Positions 26,704 through 36,124 of a stretch of 64,000 nt of DNA are shown in pieces. The notes beneath the pieces were generated by a model, which had not been told where the DNA came from, did not search any database, and saw nothing but the letters and a program-made list of their open reading frames with translations. The number at the start of each line of letters is the position of its first letter. Within the stretch, counting starts at the first letter, position 1. Source of the DNA: JAWLBY01 sp041687455 (GTDB lineage Bacteria > Pseudomonadota > Gammaproteobacteria > Xanthomonadales > Xanthomonadaceae); the NCBI GenBank assembly GCA_041687455.1, contig JAWLBY010000003.1:62001-126000 (forward strand). Direction: 5' to 3'. A program made the translations under genes and the position numbers.

Positions 26704-27968
26704 CTGCGACGCCGACCTTCGCTGCGGCGTTGCGTCTGTGGTGGCGGATCGGACTGCTGAGTTTCGGTGGGCCGGCCGGTCAGATCGCGCTGATGCACCA
26801 CGAACTGATCGTGCGTCGGCGCTGGATCGACGAGAGCAGCTTCGCGCACGGCCTGAACTACTGCATGCTGCTGCCGGGGCCGGAAGCGATGCAGCTCGCC
26901 TGTTTCCTCGGCTGGCGCCTGCACGGTTTGCCCGGAGGCGTGGCTGCCGGCACGTTGTTCGTGTTGCCTGGTGCCGTCGTCATCGTGTTGCTCGCGTGGC
27001 TGTACCTCGTCTTCGGCGCGCTGCCGGCGGTGGCCGGTGCGATGTTCGGCCTGAAGGCAGCGGTGCTCGGCATCGTCGCGCATGCGGTCTGGCGGATCGG
27101 CAGCACGATCCTGCGCACGCCATTCGCAGTGTTGATCGCGGCGGCCGCCCTGTTCGCGATCGGCCTGGTCGGCGTGCCGTTTCCGCTCGTGATCAGCGTC
27201 GCTGCCGGGCTCGGTGTGCTGGGTCGGCGCTGGCTGCCGGTCCCGTCCGGGGTCGCGTCAACCGAGGCGATTGCGCCGCGCGCGACGGTCGGCGACAGCC
27301 TGTGGCTGGCCGTCGTGCTGCTGCTGGCGTGGTGGATGCCACTGTTGCTGGCGCGCTGGTGGCTCGGTGCCGACAGCACCGTGTGGCAGATGGGCTGGTT
27401 CTTCAGCAAGGCGGCGCTGGTGACGTTCGGCGGCGCGTATGCAGTGCTGCCCTACGTTGCGCAACAGGCGGTCGATGTGCACGGTTGGGTCGATACCGGC
27501 CAGATGCTGGTCGGACTCGGACTGGCAGAAACGACGCCGGGGCCGCTGATCCTGGTGCTCGAATTCGTCGGATTCGCCGGTGGCTGGCAACAGCCGGATC
27601 TCGCTGGGGCATTGCCATCCGCATTGCTCGCGGCCGGCATCTCGCTGTGGGCGACCTTCCTGCCGTGCTTCCTGTTCGTGTTGCCGGTGGCGCCGTGGGT
27701 CGACCATCTGCGCGGCTTGCCGCGGGTGTCGGCGGCGCTGGCGGGTGTTACCGCAGCGGTGGTTGGCGTGATCGCAAACCTCGGTTTGTGGTTCGGCATG
27801 CAGTTGCTGGTGCGGCAGCCGCTCGCGGCGGTGCTGTTCGTGCTCGCGGTGGCGCTGGCCAGCCTGGTGCTGCTGCAGCGATCGCGCCTGTCGTTGCCGT
27901 GGCTGGTGGTTGCCGCGGCGGCGATCGGCGCCGGCTGGTCGGCGCTTGGCGGCACGCTGCCGTCGTGA
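26700..27968 (+). CDS. chrA: Chromate transporter family protein (ChrA)
   Basis: A 422-residue inner-membrane protein of the CHR superfamily, two homologous halves with about ten to twelve membrane segments in all. The first half begins LRLWWRIGLLSFGGPAGQIALMHHELI with FAHGLNYCMLLPGPEAMQLA; the second has FFSKAALVTFGGAYAVLPYV and MLVGLGLAETTPGPLIL. Both contain the FGGP/PGP signatures. It is expected to export chromate by proton or sulfate-linked transport. The GTG at 26700 overlaps the yjbR stop codon. No chrB-like regulator is seen. Confidence 0.92.
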   Translation: MTATPTFAAALRLWWRIGLLSFGGPAGQIALMHHELIVRRRWIDESSFAHGLNYCMLLPGPEAMQLACFLGWRLHGLPGGVAAGTLFVLPGAVVIVLLAWLYLVFGALPAVAGAMFGLKAAVLGIVAHAVWRIGSTILRTPFAVLIAAAALFAIGLVGVPFPLVISVAAGLGVLGRRWLPVPSGVASTEAIAPRATVGDSLWLAVVLLLAWWMPLLLARWWLGADSTVWQMGWFFSKAALVTFGGAYAVLPYVAQQAVDVHGWVDTGQMLVGLGLAETTPGPLILVLEFVGFAGGWQQPDLAGALPSALLAAGISLWATFLPCFLFVLPVAPWVDHLRGLPRVSAALAGVTAAVVGVIANLGLWFGMQLLVRQPLAAVLFVLAVALASLVLLQRSRLSLPWLVVAAAAIGAGWSALGGTLPS

Positions 27969-28045
27969 CCGTGTCACGCGACGTTGTCGTCCGCGTCGAA
28001 TGCACGCACCATGCGTGATCGACGACACCCAGAGAGGCCGAACGG

Positions 28046-29728
28046 ATGCGCGCACTGCTGCTGAGTCTGGCGATCGGATCGATGCTGTCGGGGCCGACGG
28101 CGCTCGGCGCGGAGGCGTTGCCGGCCAGCGAGCGATTGCTGCACAACGTCACGATCTGGACGCTCGACCCGGCGCAGCCGGAGGCGACCGCGATGGTCTG
28201 GGGCCGCGATGGCCGGATCATCGCGACCGGTCATGCCGACGCGCTGTTCGGCCGCTTTCCGTCCGCCGAGCGGATCGACGGCGCACGTGGCTTCGTGATC
28301 CCGGGCCTGATCGACGCGCATGCGCATCTGATGAACCTGGGCCACGCACTGATGCGGGTCGATCTCGCCGGCACGACCAGCAAGCAGCAGATCGTCGAGC
28401 GCCTGCAGGCGTTTGCCGAAGAACTGCCGCCCGGCGCCTGGCTGCTCGGCCGTGGCTGGGACCAGAACCGCTGGGCAGAGCGGGAATTTCCGACTGCGGC
28501 CGATCTCGATGCGGCGTTTCCCGACCGCCCGGTCTGGCTGCGTCGGGTCGACGGACATGCCGGCTGGGCGAACAGCGCGGCGCTGCGACGGGTCGAGCGT
28601 GAGCTCGACGGCGACTGGCAACCGGACGGTGGCCGGATCCTGCGGCGCGACGGCCGCGCCACCGGCGTGCTGATCGATACCGCGATGGACCTGCTCGATG
28701 CGGTGGTGCCGGAAGCGAGCGACGCGACCCGCGAACAGGCGCTGCATCGCGCACTGGCCGAGAGCGTGCGGTTCGGCCTGACCGGTGTGCACGACATGGG
28801 CGTGTCGCTGGACGATCTCGCACTGTATCGACGCTTCGCCGATGCCGGCGCATTGCCGCTGCGGATCACCGCCTACGCGGACGGCGACGGCGATGCGCTG
28901 ACTGCGCTGTGCGCGTTCGGGCCGATGCAGCATGCGGGCGGGCGGCTGCAGATGCGTGGCGTCAAGCTGTATGCCGACGGCGCACTCGGCAGCCGCGGTG
29001 CGGTGCTGCTCGCCGACTATCACGATGAGCCCGGCCACCGCGGCCTGTGGGTGACCCGGCCGGAGCAGCTCGACCAGACCGTCGCGAGGGCGCAGCGTTG
29101 TGGCGTGCAGCTCGCGGTGCATGCAATTGGCGATGCCGGCAATCGCGCCGTGCTCGATCTGTATGCGAAGCATCTCGATCGTTCTGGCGGCGAGCCGCGC
29201 TGGCGCGTCGAGCATGCGCAGGTCGTCGCGCTCGACGATATTGCGCGTTTCGCGACGCTCGGCGTGCTGGCGTCGATGCAGCCGACCCATGCCACCTCCG
29301 ACATGCCGTGGGCCGGCGATCGCCTCGGCCCGCAACGTCTGGGCGGCGCCTACGCATGGCAACGCATGCGCGAGGCCGGCGTGCGGATGCCGTTCGGATC
29401 GGATTTCCCGGTCGAGGCGGTCGACCCTCGGCTCGGCCTGCACGCCGCGGTCACCCGGCAGGATGCCGACGGCAATCCGCCGGGCGGCTGGCTGCCGGAG
29501 CAGCGGATGACACTGGAACAGGCGCTGCGCGGATTCACCGTCGAGGCCGCCCATGCCGGGTTTGCCGAGGCCGAGGTCGGTGCACTGCAGCCCGGGCGCC
29601 GCGCCGATTTCGTCGTGCTCGATGGCGACCCGCGCCGGCTCGGCAGCGATCGCCTCCGCTCGTTGCCGATCCGTTCCACCTGGGTCGACGGCGCGACGGT
29701 GTTCGAGGCCGGGCGGGATCGACCGTGA
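28046..29728 (+). CDS. Exported amidohydrolase (YtcJ-like, Amidohydro_3)
   Basis: A 560-residue metal-dependent hydrolase. Residues 1-22 are a signal peptide (LLLSLAIGSMLSGPTALG), so it acts in the periplasm or outside. The composite N/C-terminal beta-sandwich surrounds a TIM barrel with the metal motif GLIDAHAHL (about residues 89-97). Later markers are DGHAGWANSAALR, MRGVKLYADGALGSRGA, VHAIGDAGNRAVLD, the metal-binding aspartate region FGSDFPVEAVDPR and the closing GRRADFVVLDGDP. The substrate is unknown; relatives hydrolyse N-acyl or cyclic amide bonds. Its TGA overlaps the next gene's GTG. Confidence 0.9.
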   Translation: MRALLLSLAIGSMLSGPTALGAEALPASERLLHNVTIWTLDPAQPEATAMVWGRDGRIIATGHADALFGRFPSAERIDGARGFVIPGLIDAHAHLMNLGHALMRVDLAGTTSKQQIVERLQAFAEELPPGAWLLGRGWDQNRWAEREFPTAADLDAAFPDRPVWLRRVDGHAGWANSAALRRVERELDGDWQPDGGRILRRDGRATGVLIDTAMDLLDAVVPEASDATREQALHRALAESVRFGLTGVHDMGVSLDDLALYRRFADAGALPLRITAYADGDGDALTALCAFGPMQHAGGRLQMRGVKLYADGALGSRGAVLLADYHDEPGHRGLWVTRPEQLDQTVARAQRCGVQLAVHAIGDAGNRAVLDLYAKHLDRSGGEPRWRVEHAQVVALDDIARFATLGVLASMQPTHATSDMPWAGDRLGPQRLGGAYAWQRMREAGVRMPFGSDFPVEAVDPRLGLHAAVTRQDADGNPPGGWLPEQRMTLEQALRGFTVEAAHAGFAEAEVGALQPGRRADFVVLDGDPRRLGSDRLRSLPIRSTWVDGATVFEAGRDRP

Positions 29729-30249
29729 GCAAGCCGCGCGATCACCGCCTCGGCCCGCTGGTGCGCGACGTCGCGCAGTTCCAGTTCAAGCTGCTGCTCG
29801 ATGCGTTGCGCGATGTCGTGCTGAGTCCGCTGGCGTTGATTGCCGGTGCGCTCGATCTGTTGCTGCTGCGGGCGCAGCCGCCGCGCTTTTTCCGTACCGT
29901 GATGCGGGCCGGCAGACGCAGCGAGGAATGGATCGACCTGTGGGCGGCGCTGGCCCGCGATCGCTACGGGGTCGAGCCCGAGCGGGTCGATGCAATGATC
30001 GCCCACGTCGAAGCGGTGTTGCGCGATCCGCGCACCGGTTCGCGCAAGGCGCGGGTGTTGCGCCGCTGGCTGGAACGCCAGTGGCGGCACGCGAGGGCAG
30101 TGCCGCCGGCTGGCGCGGCGCCGGCCAGCGGCTCACCGCACGGCAACGCGCTGGAGCCGCAGTCCCCACCAACGCGGCCGCATGCTCCAGCGACGCCGCC
30201 GCCGGAGCCGCCGAAAGCGGCGCCCAGGACAGAGTGGCCGGACTGTTGA
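29725..30249 (+). CDS. Hypothetical membrane-associated protein, 174 residues
   Basis: Not recognised. The first 110 residues are helix-rich, with one amphipathic/hydrophobic stretch (LLLDALRDVVLSPLALIAGA, continuing to LDLLLL). The central EEWIDLWAALARDRYGVEPERVDAMIAHVEAVLRDP looks like a soluble helical module. The C-terminal 60 residues are Pro/Ala-rich and probably disordered. The GTG start overlaps the amidohydrolase stop (GTGA), indicating translational coupling and a role tied to that enzyme or simply shared transcription. Confidence 0.7.
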   Translation: MSKPRDHRLGPLVRDVAQFQFKLLLDALRDVVLSPLALIAGALDLLLLRAQPPRFFRTVMRAGRRSEEWIDLWAALARDRYGVEPERVDAMIAHVEAVLRDPRTGSRKARVLRRWLERQWRHARAVPPAGAAPASGSPHGNALEPQSPPTRPHAPATPPPEPPKAAPRTEWPDC

Positions 30250-30449
30250 GGTCGCAGTGAAGCTCCGCTGGCGGCAGCCGGCCGCCGGCGACGTCCGGTA
30301 GCGAATGCCCGGCTGAACCGCGCCGCCTGCCGCGTCCGCCGGGCCGGTCGACGCCCGCTCCGCAGGCCCGGTCGGTGGCGCGAGCGGCGCCGTTTTGTCA
30401 TGCTGCGCCGCCGCGCATGGCAGTCGCGGCGTCGCAGAAATCGTCCACG

Positions 30450-33071
30450 ATGAACAGTGCAGATCCGGTCGCTTCGGGGGCCGGTTGGATAGTCCTGAAG
30501 TTCGGCGGAACCAGCGTGTCCGAGCGTGCGCGCTGGGACCGGATCGGCGAACGGATACGCGAGCGACAGGCCGAGGGCGCCCGCGTGCTGACCGTCGTGT
30601 CGGCACTCTCCGGTGTCACCAATGCACTGCAGGCGGCCTGCGAGCCGGGCGCGACCGCTGCGCTGCTGCGCGAGACGGCACACAGCCTCCGCGAGCGTCA
30701 CCGCGCGTTTGCGGAGCGGCTCGGTGTCGACGCCGACGCGGTCGTCGGCGACCTGCTCGTGACGCTCGATGCCGTGGCCGACGACCCGCGCCGATCGGTC
30801 GCCGATTCCGACGCTGCACTGCGCTGGCAGGCCGAGCTGCTGTCGCTCGGCGAGCTGCTGTCGAGCCGGCTCGGCGTCGCCTACCTGCAGTCGCAGGGGC
30901 TGCCGTTGCAGTGGGTCGATGCGCGCCACTGGCTGCAGGCGATTGCGTTGCCGAACCAGAGTGCATGGTCGCGGCGGCTGTCGGCCAGTTGCCGTGGCGA
31001 CGTCGATCCGGGTTGGCGGCGGCGCTTCGCCGCGCAGGGCGAATTGCTGCTGACGCAAGGCTTCATTGCTGCCGACGAGGCCGGTGGCACGGCCATCCTC
31101 GGCCGCGGCGGCTCCGACACGTCGGCCGCGTACTTCGGCGCGCTGCTCGGCGCGCAGCGGGTCGAGATCTGGACCGACGTGCCCGGCATGTTCAGTGCCA
31201 ATCCGCGCCAGGTGCCGCAGGCGCGATTGCTGTCGCGGCTCGATTTCGAGGAAGCGCAGGAGATCGCCACGACCGGTGCCAAGGTGCTGCATCCGCGCTG
31301 CATCCAGCCCTGTCGCGATGCCGGCGTGCCGCTGTGGATACGCGACACCGAGCGGCCGCAACTGGCCGGCACCGTGATCGACGGCGGTGCCGACGCGGTG
31401 CCCGGCGTCAAGGCAATCAGTTCGCGCCGCGGCATCGTGCTGGTGTCGATGGAGACGATCGGCATGTGGCAGCAGGTCGGCTTCCTCGCCGACGTGTTCG
31501 CGATCTTCAAGAAACACGGCCTGTCGATCGACCTGATCGGTTCGTCGGAGACCAATGTCACCGTTTCGCTCGATCCGAGCGACAACCTGGTCAGCTCGAA
31601 CGTGCTGTCGGCGCTGTGTGGCGACCTGGCCGGCGTGTGCCGGGTCAAGGCGATCGCGCCGTGCGCGGCTATCACGCTGGTCGGCCGCGGCATGCGTTCA
31701 TTGCTGCACCGCTTGTCCGGCGTGCTGGCCACGTTCGGGCGCGAGCGGGTGCACCTGATCTCGCAGAGTTCGAACGACCTCAACCTGACCTTCGTCGTCG
31801 ACGAGGCGCTGGCCGAGGGCCTGCTGCCGCACCTGCACGAGTTGCTGATGCAGTCCGGCGCGATGCCGGTCGACCAGACCCGGGTGTTCGGCCCGAGCTG
31901 GCGCGCGTTGCGTGGCGAGATGGTGGTTGTGCCGGTGCCGTGGTGGCGCGGGTCGGTCGCACGGCTGCTGCAGTCCGCCGAGGACGGCACGCCACGCTAC
32001 GTCTACCACCTGAAGACCGTGCGCGAGCGCGCTGCCCGCCTGCAGTCGATCGCGGCGGTCGACCGGCACTTCTATGCGCTGAAGGCGAACCCGCATCCGG
32101 CCGTGCTGCGCACGCTGGCCGATCTCGGTTTCGGCTTCGAATGCGTGTCGCAGCCGGAGGTCGAGCATGTGCTAGCGAGCATCCGCGGCATCGATCCGCA
32201 ACGGATCCTGTTCACGCCGAGTTTCGCAGCTCACGACGAGTACCGGCGTGCGCTGGAACTCGGTGTACGCGTCACCATCGACAACGTCGAGCTGCTGCGC
32301 GACGCCGCCGAGCTGTTCCGCGGCCGCGAGCTGATCGTGCGGATCGATCCCGGCTTCGGTCACGGCCACCACGAGAAGGTCCGTACCGGCGGGCGCGAGG
32401 CGAAGTTCGGGCTGCCGATCGATGCCGTCGGCGCGTTGCTGGCCGCCGCCCGCGACTGTGGTGTCCGGATCGTCGGCCTGCATGCGCACATCGGCAGCGG
32501 CATCGTCGATGCCGAGCATTGGCGCGCCGTATACGCGCGGCTTGCGACGCTGGCCGACTCGATCGGCACGGTGGCCAGCATCGATGTCGGTGGTGGGCTC
32601 GGCATCGCCTACGAACCGGAAGCCGAGGGCCTCGATCTGGCCGCGTACGCGGCCGCGTTGGACGAGATGAAGGCACTGTATCCGCAGTACCAACTGTGGA
32701 TCGAGCCCGGCCGTTACCTGGTCGCCGAGGCCGGTGTGCTGCTGACCCGGGTCACCCAGGTGACCGACAAGTCCGGCGTGCGACGGATCGGCGCCGACGC
32801 CGGTATGCATACGCTGTTGCGACCGGCGCTGTACGGCGCCTGGCACGAGATCGTCAACCTGAGCCGGCTCGACGACGCAGCGGGCGCGGCGGCCGAAGTG
32901 GTCGGGCCGATCTGCGAGACCGGTGACGTGCTCGGTCGCCGTCGTCATTTGCCCGCTGCGACCGCCCGCGGCGACGTGCTGCTGATCGCGAACACTGGTG
33001 CCTACGGCGCGGTGATGGCGAGCCGATACAACCTGCGTGAGCTGCCGGCAGAAGAGGTGATCGATGACTGA
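30450..33071 (+). CDS. lysAC: Bifunctional aspartate kinase/diaminopimelate decarboxylase
   Basis: An 873-residue fusion catalysing the first and last steps of lysine synthesis. The aspartokinase half has KFGGTS (residues 17-22), GRGGSDTSA and ACT domains around 320-480 (VSMETIGMWQQVGFLADVF). The decarboxylase half has the PLP lysine Lys545 in FYALKANPHP, HIGSGI, the phosphate-binding DVGGGLGIAY and GPICETGDVLG. This fusion is characteristic of Xanthomonadales and a few other groups. The start is ATG 30450, which puts the KFGGTS strand close to the N-terminus; ATG 30417 is possible. It overlaps murL by 8 bp. Confidence 0.96.
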   Translation: MNSADPVASGAGWIVLKFGGTSVSERARWDRIGERIRERQAEGARVLTVVSALSGVTNALQAACEPGATAALLRETAHSLRERHRAFAERLGVDADAVVGDLLVTLDAVADDPRRSVADSDAALRWQAELLSLGELLSSRLGVAYLQSQGLPLQWVDARHWLQAIALPNQSAWSRRLSASCRGDVDPGWRRRFAAQGELLLTQGFIAADEAGGTAILGRGGSDTSAAYFGALLGAQRVEIWTDVPGMFSANPRQVPQARLLSRLDFEEAQEIATTGAKVLHPRCIQPCRDAGVPLWIRDTERPQLAGTVIDGGADAVPGVKAISSRRGIVLVSMETIGMWQQVGFLADVFAIFKKHGLSIDLIGSSETNVTVSLDPSDNLVSSNVLSALCGDLAGVCRVKAIAPCAAITLVGRGMRSLLHRLSGVLATFGRERVHLISQSSNDLNLTFVVDEALAEGLLPHLHELLMQSGAMPVDQTRVFGPSWRALRGEMVVVPVPWWRGSVARLLQSAEDGTPRYVYHLKTVRERAARLQSIAAVDRHFYALKANPHPAVLRTLADLGFGFECVSQPEVEHVLASIRGIDPQRILFTPSFAAHDEYRRALELGVRVTIDNVELLRDAAELFRGRELIVRIDPGFGHGHHEKVRTGGREAKFGLPIDAVGALLAAARDCGVRIVGLHAHIGSGIVDAEHWRAVYARLATLADSIGTVASIDVGGGLGIAYEPEAEGLDLAAYAAALDEMKALYPQYQLWIEPGRYLVAEAGVLLTRVTQVTDKSGVRRIGADAGMHTLLRPALYGAWHEIVNLSRLDDAAGAAAEVVGPICETGDVLGRRRHLPAATARGDVLLIANTGAYGAVMASRYNLRELPAEEVIDD

Positions 33072-34614
33072 CTGGCAATTCGAGCGCGACGCGATCCGCG
33101 AGTTCCGGTTCGTGCGCTGCCGGCTCGATCCTGGCAGCGGCGAGGTGGAGCTCGTCTATGCGTTCGACGACGGCCCGGAGCTGGTCGAGACGTTGCGGAT
33201 ACCCGGTGCGCCGTTCGCGCTGTCTCCCGAGCGCAGGGGGGGCGTCCAGCGTGCGCTGCAACTGCTGCACCTGATCGCCGGCGTCAGCTACTACAAGGCG
33301 GCAGTTCCGGATCAGATCGCGATCGAGTCGTATGCGATCGATGCGCAGACTGCGGCTTTCCTGACCGACGTCTACGAAAACGGTCTCGGCGAGTTCGCCT
33401 ATCGCAACGGCCTGGCGCTGCGCGGCAGGATCCGCTTCCCCGCCATTGCCCCCTCTTCCGGTGGGAGAGCGGCAGGGGGCGAGGGTGCGGGGGTGCCGGG
33501 AGGCCTGGAGTCGACGGATGCTGGCCGGTCGCTCGACGCTCCGTTCGTCGAGTGCGCTGCAAGTGCGACTGTCTGCGCTCCGGTCGGCCCCTCACCCCAA
33601 CCCATTTCCCGGCGGGAGAGGGGCTCAACGGCGGGTAGCGTGTCGTCGGGCGACGACGCGTCGCCGCTCGGTCTGTGTCATCACGCGCTGATCGCGATCG
33701 GCGGCGGCAAGGACTCGCTGGTTTCGATCGAGACGCTGCGCGCGCTCGGTGTCGAGCAGACCGTTGCCTGGATCGGCGCGGCGCCGCTGATCCGCGCCTG
33801 CGCCGATCGCACCGGTCTGCCGATGCTGCAGATCGAGCGCAAGCTTGCGCCGGCACTGTTCGACTACAACCGCCGTGGTGCATGGAACGGCCATATTCCG
33901 GTCACTGCGATCAATTCGGCGATCCTCGTGCTCGCCGCATTGCTGGTCGATGCCGACCAGGTCGTGTTCTCGAACGAGCGTTCAGCGAGCTACGGCAGCC
34001 GGATCGACGGTGTCGGCGAGGTCAACCACCAATGGTCGAAGGGCTGGGGCTTCGAGCAGGCATTCGCGGCCGAGGTGCGGCGGACGATCGCGGCTGACCT
34101 GAACTATTACTCGCTGTTGCGGCCGCTGTCGGAGCTCGCGGTCGCGCGGCAGTTCGCCCGCCTCGAACGCTACGACGGCGTGTTCTCGAGCTGCAACCGC
34201 AACTTCCATCTGCTCGGCGAGCGGCCGAGCAGTCGCTGGTGCGGCGTTTGCCCGAAGTGCCATTTCGTGTTCCTCGCGCTTGCGCCGTTCATGCCGAAGC
34301 CGCGATTGGTCGCGATCTTCGGTCGCAACCTGCTCGACGAACCGGTGCAGGCCGCCGGCTTCGATGCGCTGATCGAATACCGTGACCACAAGCCGTTCGA
34401 ATGCGTCGGCGAGGCGCGCGAGTCGCGTGCGGCGTTCACGGCGCTGGCGGCATCGGCCGACTGGCGCGAGGATGCACTGGTCGCGCGCTTCGCTCGCGAG
34501 GTGCTGCCGCAGATCGATCACGTCGAGCCGCCATCCGAACTGCTCGTCCCGAGTGGCGAACATGGGATTCCAGCGGAACTCTGGAGTCGGGTCGATGCGC
34601 ATTTCCGCGCTTGA
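33064..34614 (+). CDS. murL: UDP-MurNAc-L-Ala-L-Glu epimerase (MurL) with in-frame repeat insertion
   Basis: A 516-residue protein. MurL, characterised in Xanthomonas oryzae, epimerises the terminal L-Glu of UDP-MurNAc-L-Ala-L-Glu to D-Glu. Seen here: N-terminal FRFVRCRLDPGSGEVELVYAF, the nucleotide-loop-like LIAIGGGKDSLVSIETL, AINSAILVLAALL, VFSNERSASYGSRIDGVGEV and the cysteine pair RWCGVCPKCHFVFLALAPFM. Residues about 129-187 are Gly/Ser/Pro-rich and unlike the family; the DNA there is a genomic palindromic repeat (33449-33623). Without it the protein would be about 458 residues. It overlaps lysAC by 8 bp and murD2 by 20 bp. Confidence 0.88.
   Translation: MTDWQFERDAIREFRFVRCRLDPGSGEVELVYAFDDGPELVETLRIPGAPFALSPERRGGVQRALQLLHLIAGVSYYKAAVPDQIAIESYAIDAQTAAFLTDVYENGLGEFAYRNGLALRGRIRFPAIAPSSGGRAAGGEGAGVPGGLESTDAGRSLDAPFVECAASATVCAPVGPSPQPISRRERGSTAGSVSSGDDASPLGLCHHALIAIGGGKDSLVSIETLRALGVEQTVAWIGAAPLIRACADRTGLPMLQIERKLAPALFDYNRRGAWNGHIPVTAINSAILVLAALLVDADQVVFSNERSASYGSRIDGVGEVNHQWSKGWGFEQAFAAEVRRTIAADLNYYSLLRPLSELAVARQFARLERYDGVFSSCNRNFHLLGERPSSRWCGVCPKCHFVFLALAPFMPKPRLVAIFGRNLLDEPVQAAGFDALIEYRDHKPFECVGEARESRAAFTALAASADWREDALVARFAREVLPQIDHVEPPSELLVPSGEHGIPAELWSRVDAHFRA
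33449..33623. repeat. Palindromic repeat element inserted in frame in murL
   Basis: The left arm, 33449-33484 (CCCCCTCTTCCGGTGGGAGA and on), and right arm, 33588-33623 (CCCCTCACCCCAACCCATTT and on, ending GCGGGAGAGGGG), are imperfect inverted copies. The right arm is a direct relative of the repeat at 41391-41426. The segment contains no stop in the murL frame and replaces ordinary family sequence with low-complexity residues. Boundaries are approximate. Confidence 0.8.
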
Positions 34615-35968
34615 GGGCCAGCGTGTCGCATTGTGGGGTTTCGGTCGCGAGGGCCGGGCTGCCTGGTCGGCATTGCGTCGGCGGTTTCCCGTCCAGCCGC
34701 TGACCGTGTTCTGTCCGGCCGGTGAGCGCGAGCAGGTGGATGCGCTCGGTGACGCGGCCTTGCAGATCGAGCACGAGCCGACGCCCGAGCGATTGGCCGG
34801 CTTCGACGTCGTCATCAAGTCGCCGGGCATCAGCCCGTACTCGCCATTGGCCGAGCAGGCCAGGGCGCTCGGCGCCGTGTTCACCAGCGGTACGGCGCTG
34901 TGGTTCGCCGAACAACTTCCGGGGCGCACGCTGTGCATCACCGGCACCAAGGGCAAGAGCACCACCAGCGCGCTGACCGCACACCTGCTGCGCGCCGCTG
35001 GGCTGCGCGTCGGTCTGGCCGGCAACATCGGCCTGCCGCTGCTCGAGCTGATCGATGCGCCGCAGGTGCCCGATGTCTGGGTGATCGAGCTTTCGAGTTA
35101 CCAGGCCGCAGACGCTCGCGCGCCCGACGTCGCGATGGTGCTGAACCTGTTTCCGGAACACCTCGACTGGCATGGTTCCGAGGCCCGCTACTTCGCCGAC
35201 AAGCTCGCGCTGATCGATCGGGCCCGGCCGGGCCACGTGCTGCTCGATGCGCGCGATGCGAGGTTGCAGGCCTGGGCCAAGGGGCATCGCGACGTGGCGT
35301 GGTTCGGCGACCGTTCCGGCTGGCATCTGCGCGGAGAGCATGCCTACCGAGCGGACGAGTGCGTGTTCGACGCCGCCCGGATGCCGCTGTCGGGCGAACA
35401 CAACCGGATCAATCTGTGCGCCGCGCTGACCGCCATCGACGCGCTCGGCATCGATGCGCGGCCGCTGGCGCGGCATGCGGCGACATTTCATTCGCTGCCG
35501 CACCGGCTGCAACGGCTCGGCGTTCGTGACGGCATCGAGTATGTTGACGACTCGATCAGCACGACGCCACACGCGAGCCTCGCAGCGCTCGACTGCTTCC
35601 GTGATCGGCCGGTGGCGATCCTGGTCGGCGGCTATGATCGTGGCGTTGATTGGCAGGCGTTCGCCGAGCGGGTCGCGGTCGATCCGCCGCTGGTGGTGAT
35701 CGCGATGGGCCAGAACGGTCCGCGCATCCATGCGCTGTTGTCTGCGCAGGCACGGCGCGGCTACCGGCTCGAACTGGCCGGCGACCTCGAATCCGCGCTG
35801 TCGTCGGCCAGGCGCGCTCTCGGCAGTGACGGTGTCGTGCTGCTGTCGCCGGGCGCGCCGTCTTTCCCGACGTTCCGCGATTACGCCGACCGTGGCCGCC
35901 GATTCGCCGAGCTTGCCGGCTTCCACGACTCGATGTCCGATGCGATGCCGGGGCTCGGCATCCGGTAG
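34595..35968 (+). CDS. murD2: UDP-N-acetylmuramoyl-L-alanine--L-glutamate ligase (MurD2)
   Basis: A 457-residue Mur ligase that adds L-Glu (rather than D-Glu) to UDP-MurNAc-L-Ala; MurL then converts it to the D form. It has an N-terminal UDP-binding fold (VALWGFGREGRAAWSALRR), VIKSPGIS, the ATP loop ITGTKGKSTTSALTAHLL, the ligand block ELSSYQAADARAPDVAMVLN and the C-terminal domain DDSISTTPHASLAALDCF and LSPGAPSFPTFRDYADRG. The assignment as MurD2 rather than MurD rests mainly on the adjacent murL. ATG 34595 lies within the end of murL, with GGAG eight bases upstream. Third gene of the lysAC-murL-murD2 operon. Confidence 0.9.
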   Translation: MRISALEGQRVALWGFGREGRAAWSALRRRFPVQPLTVFCPAGEREQVDALGDAALQIEHEPTPERLAGFDVVIKSPGISPYSPLAEQARALGAVFTSGTALWFAEQLPGRTLCITGTKGKSTTSALTAHLLRAAGLRVGLAGNIGLPLLELIDAPQVPDVWVIELSSYQAADARAPDVAMVLNLFPEHLDWHGSEARYFADKLALIDRARPGHVLLDARDARLQAWAKGHRDVAWFGDRSGWHLRGEHAYRADECVFDAARMPLSGEHNRINLCAALTAIDALGIDARPLARHAATFHSLPHRLQRLGVRDGIEYVDDSISTTPHASLAALDCFRDRPVAILVGGYDRGVDWQAFAERVAVDPPLVVIAMGQNGPRIHALLSAQARRGYRLELAGDLESALSSARRALGSDGVVLLSPGAPSFPTFRDYADRGRRFAELAGFHDSMSDAMPGLGIR

Positions 35969-36124
35969 CTGTCGCCGTGATCGCTGTCGCGGTCGGCTGC
36001 CCGTAACCGCTGCAAGCCGTATCGAGATCCGGATCCACCGGAACCGAATCGCGTCACAGCATGCTGGCTCCCGTCATCGACGCGGCGCTACCATCCCCCG
36101 GTCCCCACGGAACGGAGTCTCGCC

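Noticed and set aside
30395..32926. An 843-codon plus-strand frame inside lysAC
   Set aside because: Out of frame with the fusion enzyme; Arg/Ala-rich with no motif.
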